The notes under the pieces: model-generated
What the model saw: the letters and a program-made list of their open reading frames with translations, nothing else
What the model was told of the DNA's origin: nothing
Database searches by the model: none
Assembly: GCF_000003195.3 (NCBI RefSeq)
Contig: NC_012873.2
Coordinates: 33,057,603 to 33,121,602, forward strand
Length of the DNA stretch: 64,000 bases
Reading direction: 5' to 3'
Source of the DNA: Sorghum bicolor
Taxonomy: Eukaryota > Streptophyta > Magnoliopsida > Poales > Poaceae
Made by a program: the position numbers and the translations under genes
Part shown: in pieces, positions 24,037-35,138 of the stretch
Layout: each line of letters opens with the position of its first letter
Numbering within the stretch: position 1 is the first letter of the stretch

Positions 24037-26388
24037 ATGGCCACTCTCGCCTCGTCGATCCCGCGCTACATGGTGATTTGGTTTGGGAGCCTCGAGTTCA
24101 TGTCTACTGGCTCTGGCTATGACATGATCCTGCTCTCGATCAAAGGACTTGGAGGAGCCCGCGTTGCGCCAACACTGTTGAGGGCCCCGAGACGTCCTTA
24201 CCACCACGCCACCCCGCCCAAGAAGAGGCGTGGACAGCGCCACCATCGCCCTTCTGCCTCATCACGACCGACAGTTCGTGCCAGGCGGGAGGCGGCACAG
24301 GAGCCGATAGCCCTCGCGCCGAAACCGTGGGCATGACGGCTCGACACCACGAGGATCGCACGACGACAGGAGGTGACGCGCCCCGCGCGCTCTCCCCCAC
24401 CGCTACGCTACTTCCACATGGGCTCTTCGCCCCAAGAAGGGCACTGCCGTTTGGCCTGGACAACGCCACGGCATCGCTCGCCAGGATGACATGTCCAAAC
24501 GCCCAGACATATGTGGAAAGATAAATGGTCCTCCCACGCGATAATGGAGCACAGCCATAGATGTCCGAGCTGCCAGACTTCTCGCAGGTACGAAGCCTCC
24601 GCCGCCTAGGCCCTGGGCGGTACACGATTACCTCCCTCAGGCAGCGGCTGCTGGAGGATGGACGCGGATGCTTCTACGCCACTGAGCCGGACTCCGGCTC
24701 TGAGACCGACAGTTGCGACCCTACTAGGGAGTGCTTCCATATCGACGGAGTGGTAGAAACTACCGACGAGACGCAAGACGCCGTTGCTAGCGGTCGAGCC
24801 CCTGCAACGAGGGAAGACCCCAGGACGCCTGGGAACGACGGACAGGTCGACCCACCTCCACAAGAAGATAGAGCCGCACAACCTGCGCAGCTACGAGAGC
24901 TAAAGACAAAACTTGATGAAGTTCATGAGCGCCTCGTCCTGCTCAAGCAAATCCTTGAGCAGGACCTGCCATACCCGCCTGGCGGAAGTGTCTGCAGAAG
25001 GGCTCGAGAGGTGCATCGACAGATCGTCGGGGACGAGGAGCCAGAACAACCTGTTAGCCGCTTCCCTCGAGCAGGCCAGAACGTCGTGGCAGCAACGATG
25101 CTGTTGCGTAACATGCCCGAGCCCTCGAACTCCCAAGCACGGCGCATCCGAGACGAGGTGCAGACTCTGCTCTAGGTGGCGGCAGTTCAGCAAGCAGAGA
25201 GCTCGGCCTCCCGACGTCGAGGAGCAGCTACAGAAAAGCGTGATGAGCCAGCCCAGAACAAAAAAGAGGTGTCGGTCCATCAGCAGCCGCCCCCTCGAGG
25301 GAAAAAGACCACGCTCGTCCTCCCCGTCGATAACCAACGATGACACGATGCACGACGCGACATCGACGAGAATCATCGCCGTCGGTATGGAGACGCAGAG
25401 GAGCACGGTTACAGCGCCCATCGCGGTGGGAGGTACGACAGCGATGATGACCAGATGGCCCCAGAGCCACCGGGTCCGCGGGTGTTCAGTAGGGCAATCC
25501 GCAGCACGCCGCTACCTAGCCCATTTCGACCCCCACTAGCATTGCTAAATACAACGGCGAAACTAAGCGAGAGCTGTGGCTGGCAGACTTTAGGCTAGCC
25601 TGTCAGCTGGGAGGCGCTCGAGGGGACGACCGAGCCATCATCCGACAGCTGCCGCTCTTCCTCTCCGACACCGCCCGTAGATGGCTCAAGGAGCTCCCGG
25701 CCAACCAGATCTATGATTGGGTCGATTTGGTTAGGGTGTTTGAGGGTAACTTCAAAGGAACCTACATACGACCCGGCAACTCGTGGGACCTCAGCAAATG
25801 CAAGCAGAAGTCGGGAGAAACCCTCCGAGAGTATGCTCGATGCTTCTCGAAGCAGCGCACCGAGCTGCCACACATCCCCGACCATGATGTCATCCTGGCC
25901 TTTGTCTCTGGTACCACCAGTCGAGACTTGGTGCGGGAATTAGGCCAGAATCGCCCTCAGACCGTCGACAAGCTGATGGACGTAGTGGCAAACTACGCTG
26001 CGGGGGAAGAAGCGGTCGGCGCCTTCTTCAGCTGTGAAGGAAGGAAAGGCAAGCCACCCGCCAATGATGATGAGGGCCCTAGTCGAGGACCCAAGAAGAA
26101 CAAAAAGACGAAGAAGACACGGCCGTTCCAGCGGGAAGACCTCGACGACGATCTCGTCGCCGCCATGGAGCGCAAAAGGCCTCGAGGCCCTCCTAAGGGG
26201 GCTATCTTCAACAAGATGCTAAAGGAGCCATGCCCTTACCACAAGGGAGGAGCAACCCACAAGCTCGAGGACTGCTGTATGCTAAAAAGCATTTCGACGG
26301 TCTGGGGTTCAAGAAGGATGTGCGTGACGACTTGAAGAAAGAAAAGAACAGCGACAAGGGGGACAACAAAGACGACGAGGGTTTCCCT
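24037..26388 (+). pseudogene. X2 Gag
   Basis: Starts MATLASSIPRYMVIWFGS. A variable basic and acidic region follows, with a clear piece at 24561-25175 (RRLGPGRYTITSLRQRL, DPTRECFHIDGVVETTDETQ). The gag domain is at 25530-26000 (KRELWLADFRLACQLGGARG, QIYDWVDLVRVFEGNFKGTY, IPDHDVILAFVSGTT), then a basic linker and a knuckle-like CPYHKGGATHKLEDC. Several frameshifts (near 24330, 25175, 25540 and 26280) break it. It ends at DEGFP, where integrase sequence begins. The copy in X (31396-33792) allows side-by-side reading. Confidence 0.82.
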
Positions 26389-26635
26389 GCCAGATACAGC
26401 AGAAGCTTCGACACTACCATGATAAGCACGTGCGCAAGAGAGATCTGAACGTGGGCGATCTTGTCCTACGGCGGTGGCAAAGCAACCAAGGACGCCACAA
26501 GCTAACTCCACCTTGGTAGGGCCCATACGTGGTGGCCGAAATCCTGAAGCCGGGGACATACAAGCTTGCGGACGAAAAGGGGGCAATCTTCACCAACGCA
26601 TGGAACATCGAACAGCTACGTCGACTCTACCCCTA
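26389..26635 (+). pseudogene. X2 integrase C-terminal remnant
   Basis: From about 26411 the frame reads YHDKHVRKRDLNVGDLVLRR, then GPYVVAEILKPGTYKLAD and NAWNIEQLRRLYP before TAG at 26635. This is the typical DNA-binding tail of a Tat-lineage integrase. It follows gag directly, so an internal deletion removed protease to integrase core. A TAG lies after TPPW near 26517. Confidence 0.82.
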
Positions 26636-27186
26636 GAATTTCAAAGCTTTATGTTCCCATGTACATTCTGTACCAAGGCCTTATGAATGAATGCATGAAT
26701 GAATAAGATCTTTCCCTCGAGTAATTTACTTTTTCACGAATCGAAATCTCGACGTTAGAAGGGAGTACCAACTATGACCCATCATAGTTGATACCCCCTC
26801 AGGGGCTAGCTGGGGGGTGCCCCCCGCCAAGTGTCGAAAAAACCAAGTAATTCTTTCGTTCCTATCAGTAAACATCGTACGGTCGAGTAGTAGAGGCACC
26901 TCGAGCCCCATAAGGGCCGAGAGACGACGAGCCTGAGAACTCCTACGCCCACGGGCTACGGAAACTCTACTCGCTTCCTCACCCTTGAGGCAATCGAGAC
27001 CGCCTTAAACAAAAGACCAAACGAGGAACACGAACATAGGCACAAAAGGAAACAAACAAGCCTCGAGCGGAAAGATGGGCAAACATTCACAGATCTTATA
27101 AGTCACTTAAAAACACAATGCTACATAAGATAGAACGACAAAGTACTGTACAAAGGGCCTTAACACCCAGAGCAAGCTCACAGGCC
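26636..27186. other. Spacer between convergent pol and antisense gene of X2
   Basis: Non-coding. It holds two perfect hairpins: CAACTATGA and TCATAGTTG around CCCA (26769-26790), and six G then TG then six C (26812-26825). It also has several CTCGAG. The position equals 16313-16480 in R, where hairpins also occur. Confidence 0.55.
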
Positions 27187-30100
27187 TCAGTTTGCATCTC
27201 GGCCCTCACCACCCTCGTCTGCACCCGAGCTAGTCTCGGGAGGAAGCACTTCCGGCTCAAATAGCTTGGCCAACCGTTCCCCAGGGACCTCCGCGTCGTC
27301 GATCAAGGCGTGGAGCCTCTCCTCATTCTCCACATCAGTCTTGGAGATGTCAGTGACGAAGCCGTGGGACACCACCTCCATGTCGTAAGAAAAGCCTGAG
27401 CAGACTACCGCCGTCGCCCGCTTCACACTGATATGAAGAGCGTCCTGCACTCTATCCCTCAGCGTTGCACCTAGGTAGCACAGCTGATCGACCAGTGCAT
27501 CGCCTCGAGCCTCCTCCCTAGACTCGTCAACAGGCTCGAGCTCCCAGGAGGCCGAGAGGTCGCTTATTGCGGTCCGTAGCAGACCATTCAGAGCGACCTC
27601 ACCCTCGAGCTAAGCTTTGGTAGAACGGGCCTCGACTTGGACGACCAGCAGCTCGTCTTTAAGCCCTGCAAAGACCAACACGAAGAAATTAGCTAACACC
27701 AAGCACACCTTAGAAAAGAAACTCGATAGTAGAAACGTACCACGAATGCTCTCCTCCAGAGCCGTGTTCTCGCCAACCAAGTTGGTGTTGGCCCTCTCGA
27801 TCTCCTTATGGGAGCGCACCAGCTCGGTGTTGGCGACGCGCAGATCCTCGATCGCCTTGCCGGCTTGCGCGATGGCCCCATCTTTTTCCAACAGCGCTCT
27901 CTTCAGACGATCGACGTCGTTAGAGAGGCTGTGGGATCGAGCCCGCTCCGCCTCGAGATCCTCAACAGCCTTCTTTTTGGCCTCCTCCACGGCGCTCCTG
28001 GCGATCTCGCCATTCACGCACTCCACCTTCATCCTTTGAAAGGTTTCTCGGGCCGAGGCAAGTTCAGTCTTGAGGAGGCCCTTCTCCTCGTCTAAGTTAG
28101 CGACAGCGTTCTTATAAGACAAGGCCTCCTCCCGGGCCATGGACGCGACTTCCTCGACCATCATGGCCCGCTCCCTCAACAGCGTGGCCTCCTCCACCGC
28201 CTTCCTCGAGGCCTCCCGAGCCTCAGCCAGAGCAGCCTTCCTCTCCTTCTTCTCCTCCTCAAGCGCCAAAAGCTCTTTGTAGGCCTTGAGGAGCTTCTCC
28301 TGCGACTCCAGGAGTTTGTCCTTGAGGATGGGGAGTTGCTCCCAGCCGCCTCTCATGGCGTGGATGAAGCTCGATTTAATGCGGGAAGTCTCTTTCAGGT
28401 CCTGCGAGCCAGCGATTGAGCAGTTAGGACACAAAACCAAACGTTCTATACGGATTAAAGCCCGAAAAATACTTACAAAGTAGGCCGGTCCAAGCCCGTT
28501 GTTAACAACGTCGGACAGGAGCCCCACCGTATGCTTCATCCAGAGGTGAAGCTCCTCGACGTGCTCCCACTTTTCGGCCTCCTTCCGGTCGTCTAGGAAG
28601 ATGTTGGGTTCAGACAGATCGGTGGAAGCTCGGATGCGGATCCAGTCGGGGCACCAGTTCTCCATCTCCTGGTCGGCGCGCGCCTTGACACCTCGGATGA
28701 GCTCCTCGACGGTCTCGAGCGACCCCCCGTGGCGCAGGAACAAGTCGACGAGGGAGGGGAACCGCCCGTCGTTGTCCACCGTCTTCCAGGTCCCAGTCTC
28801 GCTGCCTCCACCACCGCCTGACATTCTAGCCTCGTCCTCCTCTGCGGGAATGCGGTCCTCCCACGACCATCGCTCTCGAAGGAACCTCGGAGCAATCCCG
28901 TCCATGCCGTAGATCATACCCTTGATCTCGGACTGAGGGTCAATGGGGGTACGCATCATACAGGCGAGCGCCACCACGCCGTCCGCCCGCCCCGACTCTG
29001 CAGGGATCGAGGCAGGTGCCCCTGGACGGAGCCATGCCGGGGTCGGAGGACCGTAAACTGGCAGACCCTCCTCATGGTTTCCAGGCTCTTGCGGCGCTGC
29101 TGGCACTAGTTGGGATAGACTGTGAGAGGGAGGCTCGAGCAATTCCTCCAACTGCTGGACCCTCTGCTGCTGCTCCTGGAGCTCCTGCAGCTCCTGTTGA
29201 CGATCCTGCTCCAGGAGCTCCTCGAGCTGAGGACCTGCTGGCGGATGCCCTTCCCCAACTTCTTTCTACTGCCACTGCTGCTCCTCCTGCGGCTGCTGCC
29301 ACGTCTCCTACTCGTGCCCCTCTTCCTCCTTCTTCCTATGCTCCTCGACGGAGTGAAGCCTGGCAGGCTAGGGCGTCCGCTTCGCGACGTGAGAGGTCTG
29401 GGCTTCCTCGTCCATAGGACGGGTGTCCTTCGAAGACCCGTCGCCGCCAGACCCATCACTTATAGTGATAGGATCCCCCTCGACCCCAGATCGGGGAGGC
29501 TCGAGGGCTCCCTCCTGCCCTTGGGGGTGAGGCGCCTCGACCCGCTTTGGCAACGATGGGGCAGACTCACCCACCAGGGGACGGGGCGGGGCGCTTTCGG
29601 CACCGGTCGGCGGTCGAGGGTCGGAGGAGCCTGCAAAATGCACAAAAGCAAAGGTCAGTCACCACAATGATCGACGTAAGAACAACACAAGTCCCATAAC
29701 GACGGGAATGAGCCGCTAACCTGAATCTTTGGAGGCCTCTCCCACCTTAAGACTTTTAGCCATTAAGGGCTGGGCCTGCTCGAGTGTCCGTTTCAACCTG
29801 AAGAGAGAAGAACGGGCATCGAAGAGGCCATTACACAAGAGAACACAAAGACATAGGAAGATGAAAATCATAATGTCGAAGACCTTACCCCATAGGGAGG
29901 ACGGACCGCCTGCCGGTACCTCGACCGGCAGGCCTCGAACCGCCCCGCGTTGAGGCTCCAGGCCCCTCGAGCGGGCGCAGGCCTCGGCTCGGCATCTTCC
30001 GCCTGGCGAGCGCCAGGGCTAGTGCTCCTGCTGCTTGTTTCCCCTTTACCGGAGGCTGCGGCACAGCCACGGGTCAACGGCCCCGTCGCCTGGGGCTTGG

Positions 30101-30895
30101 CCCGGTCGCCCGCCTTTAGCGCAGGGGGAGGTTGGGGGCGCGGGATGGACCGACTTTGAGCCGACGTGAGATGGATATCAGCATGGGAGCGGCGAGGGGA
30201 CGACTCCCTCTGCCTCTCAAGAGGCCCGCCTGGTCCCTCCTTTGGTGCTCTCGTCCGCGGGGCATCGGCGTCGGCTCGATGCGGACCCTCGAGGATCCTA
30301 TCAAGACGGGACACCATCCCCTCGGAGTCGTCGCTATCGTCATTACCATCGCCGCCATCATCCTCATCAGGGGACTCTTCCTCAGGTTCCCCCCTCTGCC
30401 TGGATTTTGCTCGGCGCTCCTCCAGCGCTTGGCGATCGAGGTTCTTTTTCTTCTCCTTTATCTTTTTTATGTCCAATACGGACTTCTGCTTCTCTACGGA
30501 CTCTCGTAGCTTGTCACGATCGACCTCGTCCTCCTTCACTGGAGGCCTCGAGGATCGAACGTCGACCGGTCCCTGCGCGGACAAGGACAAGTCTTAAGAA
30601 AGATCGAAGAAAATCAAGAATCGAGGTTGTGAGGACTTACCAGGTCAATTGACCCCTCGTTGGGCCTCATAGGGAAGCCATTGACGTGCTTCGGCTAGAA
30701 GTCACCAGCGACAGCCGCCCTGACTCGGGCCGCGACCTCATCGTCCGCCGGAGGCTCGTTGGACATCCGGCACGCCTCGAGATCCCGGGACGAAACACCG
30801 GGACCCATCTCGTCCATCCTCAGTGGCCGAGACATCAACGGGAGAACTCTCCGATGATGGACGGCCGAGAGGACGAGAGCGACGGTCAGGCATAG
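27187..30895 (-). pseudogene. Antisense gene of X2 (exons 1 to 6, 5-prime truncated)
   Basis: The better preserved copy of the gene at 7980-11875. On the minus strand the exons by GT-AG borders are about 30895-30641, 30572-29889, 29797-29721, 29630-28477, 28401-27741 and 27665-27187. The product has a Transposase_28 remnant (VLSAVHHRRVL), a charged linker (SPDEDDGGDGNDDSDDSEGM), LFLRHGGSLETVEELIRGVK, then a coiled coil of more than 200 residues, and ends SSGADEGGEGRDAN. The 28477-28401 intron happens to be open. There is a TAG near 27611 where Q is likely. The first exon is cut at the 30895 junction. Nuclear or DNA-binding function is not shown. Confidence 0.75.
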
Positions 30896-30960
30896 CCCGG
30901 GCATCTTCAGCTTTAGGTAGGTGTAATTGGGGATAGCCATGAATTTGGCATAGCCCGGGA
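30880..30960. other. Rearrangement junction joining X2 to X
   Basis: Read on the minus strand, X protease (FMAIPNYTYLKLKMPG) changes within a few codons to antisense-gene sequence (VALVLSAVHHRRVL). The 13-mer GGCATAGCCCGGG occurs near the joint (30889-30901) and again 58-60 bases away (30948-30960), which looks like filler or microhomology. Confidence 0.7.
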
Positions 30961-31395
30961 GTCCGATGATGGCGTGGTATGTGCCGTGAAATCCCACCAC
31001 TTCAAAGATGAGAACCTCCTTCCTGAAGTTGGCCGCCGTGCTGAAACAGACCGGTAGGTCGATTCAACCTACCGGCAACGCCTTCTTCCCTGGTACGACA
31101 CCATGGAAGCCGCCCGTGCTTGGTTGGAGCTGCGCTCTTTCAATGCCAAGGAGGTCAAGGGTCTCGAGGTAAATGATGTTCAGGCTGCTGCCGCCATCCC
31201 TCAGTACCTTCGAGAGTCTAGTGTTGACGATGATGGGGTCGACGACGAGCGGGTAGACGCCGGGAGCGACCACCCTGACGGGATGGTCGTCACGGTTGAA
31301 GGTGATGGGGGTGCTCGACTAGTTGAGGTACTAGGGCACCGCCATCCTTACCGCAAAGACCTCACGGCGTTCCCTCTTGTGCTGCCTTGCAGGAG
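30896..31395 (-). pseudogene. X protease, truncated
   Basis: A retropepsin of Tat type on the minus strand: DGGSSLNIIYLETLD as active-site loop at about 31195-31150, and a second half GTYHAIIGLPGYAKFMAIPN near 30980-30920. A frameshift separates the halves near 31070. The usual continuation into reverse transcriptase is missing because the X2 junction lies at about 30895. Confidence 0.82.
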
Positions 31396-33792
31396 CTACA
31401 TCGAGGGTCCACCGTAGACCATGTAGCAGTCATGGACGGTAGGGAAACCCTCGTCTTCTTTGTTTTCCCCCCTGTCATCGCTCTTGTCTTTCCTTTGGTC
31501 ATCCTTCTTAAGCCCCAGGCCGTCGAAGTACTTTTTCAGCATGCGGCAGTCCTCAAGCTTGTGATTTGCTCCTGCCTTATGATAAGGGTAGGGCTCCTTT
31601 AGCATCTTGTCAAAGATGGCTCCCTCTAGGGGTCCTCGAGGCTTTTTACACTCCACGGTGGCGACGAAATCATCGTCGAGAGCCTCCCGCTTGAACGGTC
31701 ATGCTTACTTCTTCTTCTTGCTTTTCTTAGGCCCTCGACTAGGGCCCTCATCGTCATCCACTGGCATCTTGCCTTTGCTTCATTCATGGCTGAAGAAAGC
31801 ACCGACTGCTTCCTCTCTCGAAGCATAGTTTGCCACCACGTCCATTAGCTCATCGATGGTCTGAGGGCGATTTCGACCCAACTCCCGCACTAGGTCTCTG
31901 CAGGTGGTGCCCGAGACAAACTCTAGAATGATGTCGTGGTCGGGGATGTGTGGCAGCTCAGTGCGCTGCTTCGAGAAGTGTCGAGCATACTCTCGGAGAG
32001 TCTCTCCCGATTTCTGCTTGCACTTGCTAAGGTCCCATGAATTGCCGGGTCGTATATATGTCCCTTTGAAGTTACCCTCGAACACCCTGACCAAATCAGT
32101 CCAATCATGGATCTGGTTGGCAGGGAGTTCCTCGAGCCATCTGCGGGCGGTGTCGGAGAGAAAAAGCGGTAACTGATGGATGATGGCTCGGTCTCATCGA
32201 GCGCCTCCCAACTGACATGCCAGTCGAAAGTCTGCCAGCCATAGCTCTGGCTTGGTTTCGCCGTTGTATTTAGCAATGCTGGTCGGGGGTCGAAACGGGC
32301 TAGCCAGCGGCGTGCTGCGGATTGCTCTGTTGAACACGCGAGGGCCTGGTGGTTCCGGGACCATCTGGTCCTCGTCGCTGTCGTACTGTCTGCCGCGGTG
32401 GGCGCTGTAGCCGCGTTCCTCTGCATCCCCATGTCAACGGCGACGATACTCGTTGATGTCGTGTCGTGCATCGTGTCGCCGTTGATTATCGATGAGGTGG
32501 TCTTGGACAGGCGCTGTTTTCCTTCCTCGAGGGGGTGGTTGCCGATGGACCAACATCTCCCTTTCGTTTCGGACCGGCTCGATGTGTTTCTCCGAGGCTG
32601 CCCCTCAATGTCGAGAGGCCGAGCTCTCGGCTTGCTGAGCTGCCACCACTTGAAGCCGAGTTTGCACCTCGTCTCGAATGCATCGTGCTTGGGAGTTCGA
32701 GGGTTCAGACATGTTATGTAGTAGCATGGTTGCTGCCACGACGTTCTGTCCTGCTCGAGGGAAATGACTGACAGGCTGTTATGGCTCTCCGTCTCCGACA
32801 ATCTGTCGGTGCACTTCTCGAGCTCGTCCGCGCGCACCTCCGCCACGCGGGTATGGTTGGTTCTGCTCGAGGGCCCGCTCGAGCTTGGTGAGGCACTCGC
32901 AATCTTCGTCAAGCTTCGCTTTGAGCTCCCGTAACTGCGCAAGTTGCGTGGCTTTGTCTTCCTGAGGTGGAGGGTCGACCTGACCGTTTTTCCTAGGTGT
33001 CCTGGGGTCCTCCCTCGCTACAGGGGCTCGGCCGCCGGCGACAGCGTCTTGTGTTTCGTCTGTGGTCTCCACCTCCCCGTCGATGTTGAAGCATTCCCTC
33101 GTAGGGTCATAGCTGTCAGAATCAGAGTTGGGATTCGGCTCGGCGGTGTAGAAACATCCACGTCCTTCTTCCGCCAGCCGCTGCCTGAGTGAGGTGATTG
33201 TGTATCGCCCGGGTTCTAGGCGTCGGAGGCCTCGCAACTAGGAGAAATCTGGCAGCTCAGCTGCTTGCTGCTGTGCTCTGGTGTCGCACGGGAGGACCAT
33301 TGGTCGTTCCACGTACGTCTGGGCGTTTGGTCATATTGTCCTGGCGAGTGAAGTCGCGACGTTGTCCAGACCGAACGGGTGCGTTCTCCTAGGGGCGAAC
33401 AACCCGTGTGGTAGTAGCGTCGTGCAGGGCGGGAGCACGCGAGGTGTGTCGTCGCCCAATGTCGTCGCGTGGCCATCGTGACGTCGGGCCGCCGTATCCG
33501 CGGCTTCGGCGCGCGGGGCTATCGCCTCCTGCACCACCGCTCGCCTAGCATGAGCCGACGATCGTGAAGCGGCAGAGGGGTGGTGGCGGTGCTGTCCATG
33601 CCTCTTCTTGGGCGGGGAGGTGTGGTGGCGAGGCTGTCTTGGGGCCTTCAATCGTGCGGGTGCAACGCGAGCTCCTCCCGGTCCTTTGACCGAGAGCAAG
33701 ATCATGTCGTAGCCGAAATCGGTAGACACGAACTCGAGGCTCCCGAACCAAATCACCGTGGAGCGCAGGATCGGTGAAACGAGAGTGGCCAT
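31396..33792 (-). pseudogene. X Gag
   Basis: Minus strand, starts MATLVSPILRSTVIWFGS at 33792. A middle piece (RGLRRLEPGRYTITSLRQRL, DPTRECFNIDGEVETTDETQ) lies at 33237-32779. The gag domain (MVRVFEGNFKGTYIRPGNSW, IPDHDIILEFVSGTT) is at about 32260-31780. A knuckle-like motif (CPYHKAG or close, then HKLEDC) is near 31590, and the end is KEDEGFPTVHDCYMVYGG. Stops near 33330 and 33240 and frameshifts near 32780 and 31780 inactivate it. It should form the particle shell. Confidence 0.82.
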
Positions 33793-33822
33793 CTGGAAAG
33801 AGATGGGAAGTCGGTGAAAAAA

Positions 33823-33851
33823 CACGCAGGACCCCTACCTGGCGCGCCAAC
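33823..33851 (-). promoter_or_regulatory. Primer binding site of X
   Basis: On the minus strand TTGGCGCGCCAGGTAGGGGT follows the LTR end at 33852 and matches the X2 site at 23979-24000. The leader to the gag ATG is about 60 bases. Confidence 0.7.
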
Positions 33852-33875
33852 TGTCGGTGTTTTACCCCTAGGGGT

Positions 33876-35113
33876 TGTTGACGGTCCTTAACGGTCTCAT
33901 TTAACCGTCAACTAATCATGGAAAAGGATCCAAATGCAACCAACACCCAGACTTAGGGTTTTATCTGACAGAATTCCATGAGTTTTGGTGTTTGTCTATT
34001 TCTGTGGGGGGTTATCAGGAAATATGGAGAAAAGGCCCACACGTCGGGTTTACATAGAGATATTAACGTGCCGCTCAATTTTCTATCTTCTAGAAGACTC
34101 CAGAAGCCATGGGAACAAATAGGAAGCCGAGAGGGCTCAGGGACAGGGCGGCCGCCCTACTCCTTAGGGCACCCGCCCAGCTATAGTGTCCAATTCGGAC
34201 CCGTTTCGCGGACCGTGCTCCACCGACCTAAGGGATCAAGGAAAACCATGCGATTAATGTCAGTTTGATCCGACGGCCTAGATTCATCTGAAAATACTAT
34301 ATAAGCAAGGCCCCCTGGCCCCTGGAGATCATACCTCTTGTACAAAATCAAAGCTAGGGTTTCAATTCTTCATCCAAGTAGAGAGGATCCCTCTAGTTCA
34401 TCTAGTTCTAGTTCTAGTTCCTCTAGTTCTAGTTCTAGTTAGTTCTAGTTGTAATCTAGAAAATAGGGAGAGAGAAGAGGAGAGCAGAGGAGGAGCCGGA
34501 TCTGTCGGATCTTCCTCAACATTATACTTTTGCTGCAACTGGTTCGTTCTTCATCGTTCTCCAAGTTCTTCAATTCATAATTCCTGAGTTCTTTAATTAC
34601 TTTTATTTACATTCAAGTTATTTATTGGATTCCTGCTTGCATCAAGTGTTCTAGTCTTTATAATGCTAGAGTAGTAATTAATAGATTAGACGTCGTGTTT
34701 AGTCTTGCAATTACCTGGAATTGCACCCAATCCTGTGGATTGTTGTGGTAGCCCTAGGGTAGTGACAGCCCTAACGGTCGACGTATTCCACCTCATTCGG
34801 ATTGGTGTTTGTAGGACCGTAGTCAGAGCTTCCTAGCCCCCTTCTCATCTCTTTTTGTGGTTAGTGTTCTGATGTCCCGAAATAAATAATCTTTGAAGTA
34901 ATTCTTGATTCTTAGATCAACTAGGGAACTCTCAGGAAACTTCCTCTCTTTCCACCAAAAATAATTATATAGTTACCCTTGGGCGATCTTGAATCTTAAT
35001 TAGTACACTCATTTTCCCTGTGGAAATCGATACTCTGGAATACTCCCGGGTGAAAGCTACATCGGTATCCGTGTGCTTGCGGATTTTTCTGTTTGCGTTT
35101 AAAATACCCAACA
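33876..35113 (+). repeat. 5-prime LTR of A
   Basis: 1238 bp. It has a CTAGTT-based microsatellite at about 34393-34450. The TATA-like TATATAAGC near 34298-34306 probably starts transcription. It pairs with 40126-41334. Confidence 0.88.
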
Positions 35114-35138
35114 AGCTTTCTGGCGCCGTTGCTGGGGA

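Larger units (their letters stand above)
22928..30895 (+). mobile_element. X2: truncated, reversed copy of the X family
   Basis: Plus strand: 5-prime LTR (22928-23978), primer site, gag, a fused integrase end, non-coding hairpins, then the antisense gene on the minus strand, which stops abruptly at 30895. There is no 3-prime LTR. The LTR start TGTCGAGG sits inside the gag of R. Proteins are close to those of X (for example MVRVFEGNFKGTYIRPGNSW in both). It is non-autonomous: protease, reverse transcriptase, RNase H and the integrase core are missing. Confidence 0.85.

Noticed and set aside
27610..29151. 513-codon single ORF taken as an intronless gene
   Set aside because: Comparison with 9942-11744 shows GT-AG introns at 28476-28402 and 27740-27666; the intron between exons 4 and 5 is only open by chance.
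34393..34450. CTAGTT repeats in the A LTR as a CRISPR-like or regulatory array
   Set aside because: A simple microsatellite without spacers, also in the other LTR at 40613-40670.
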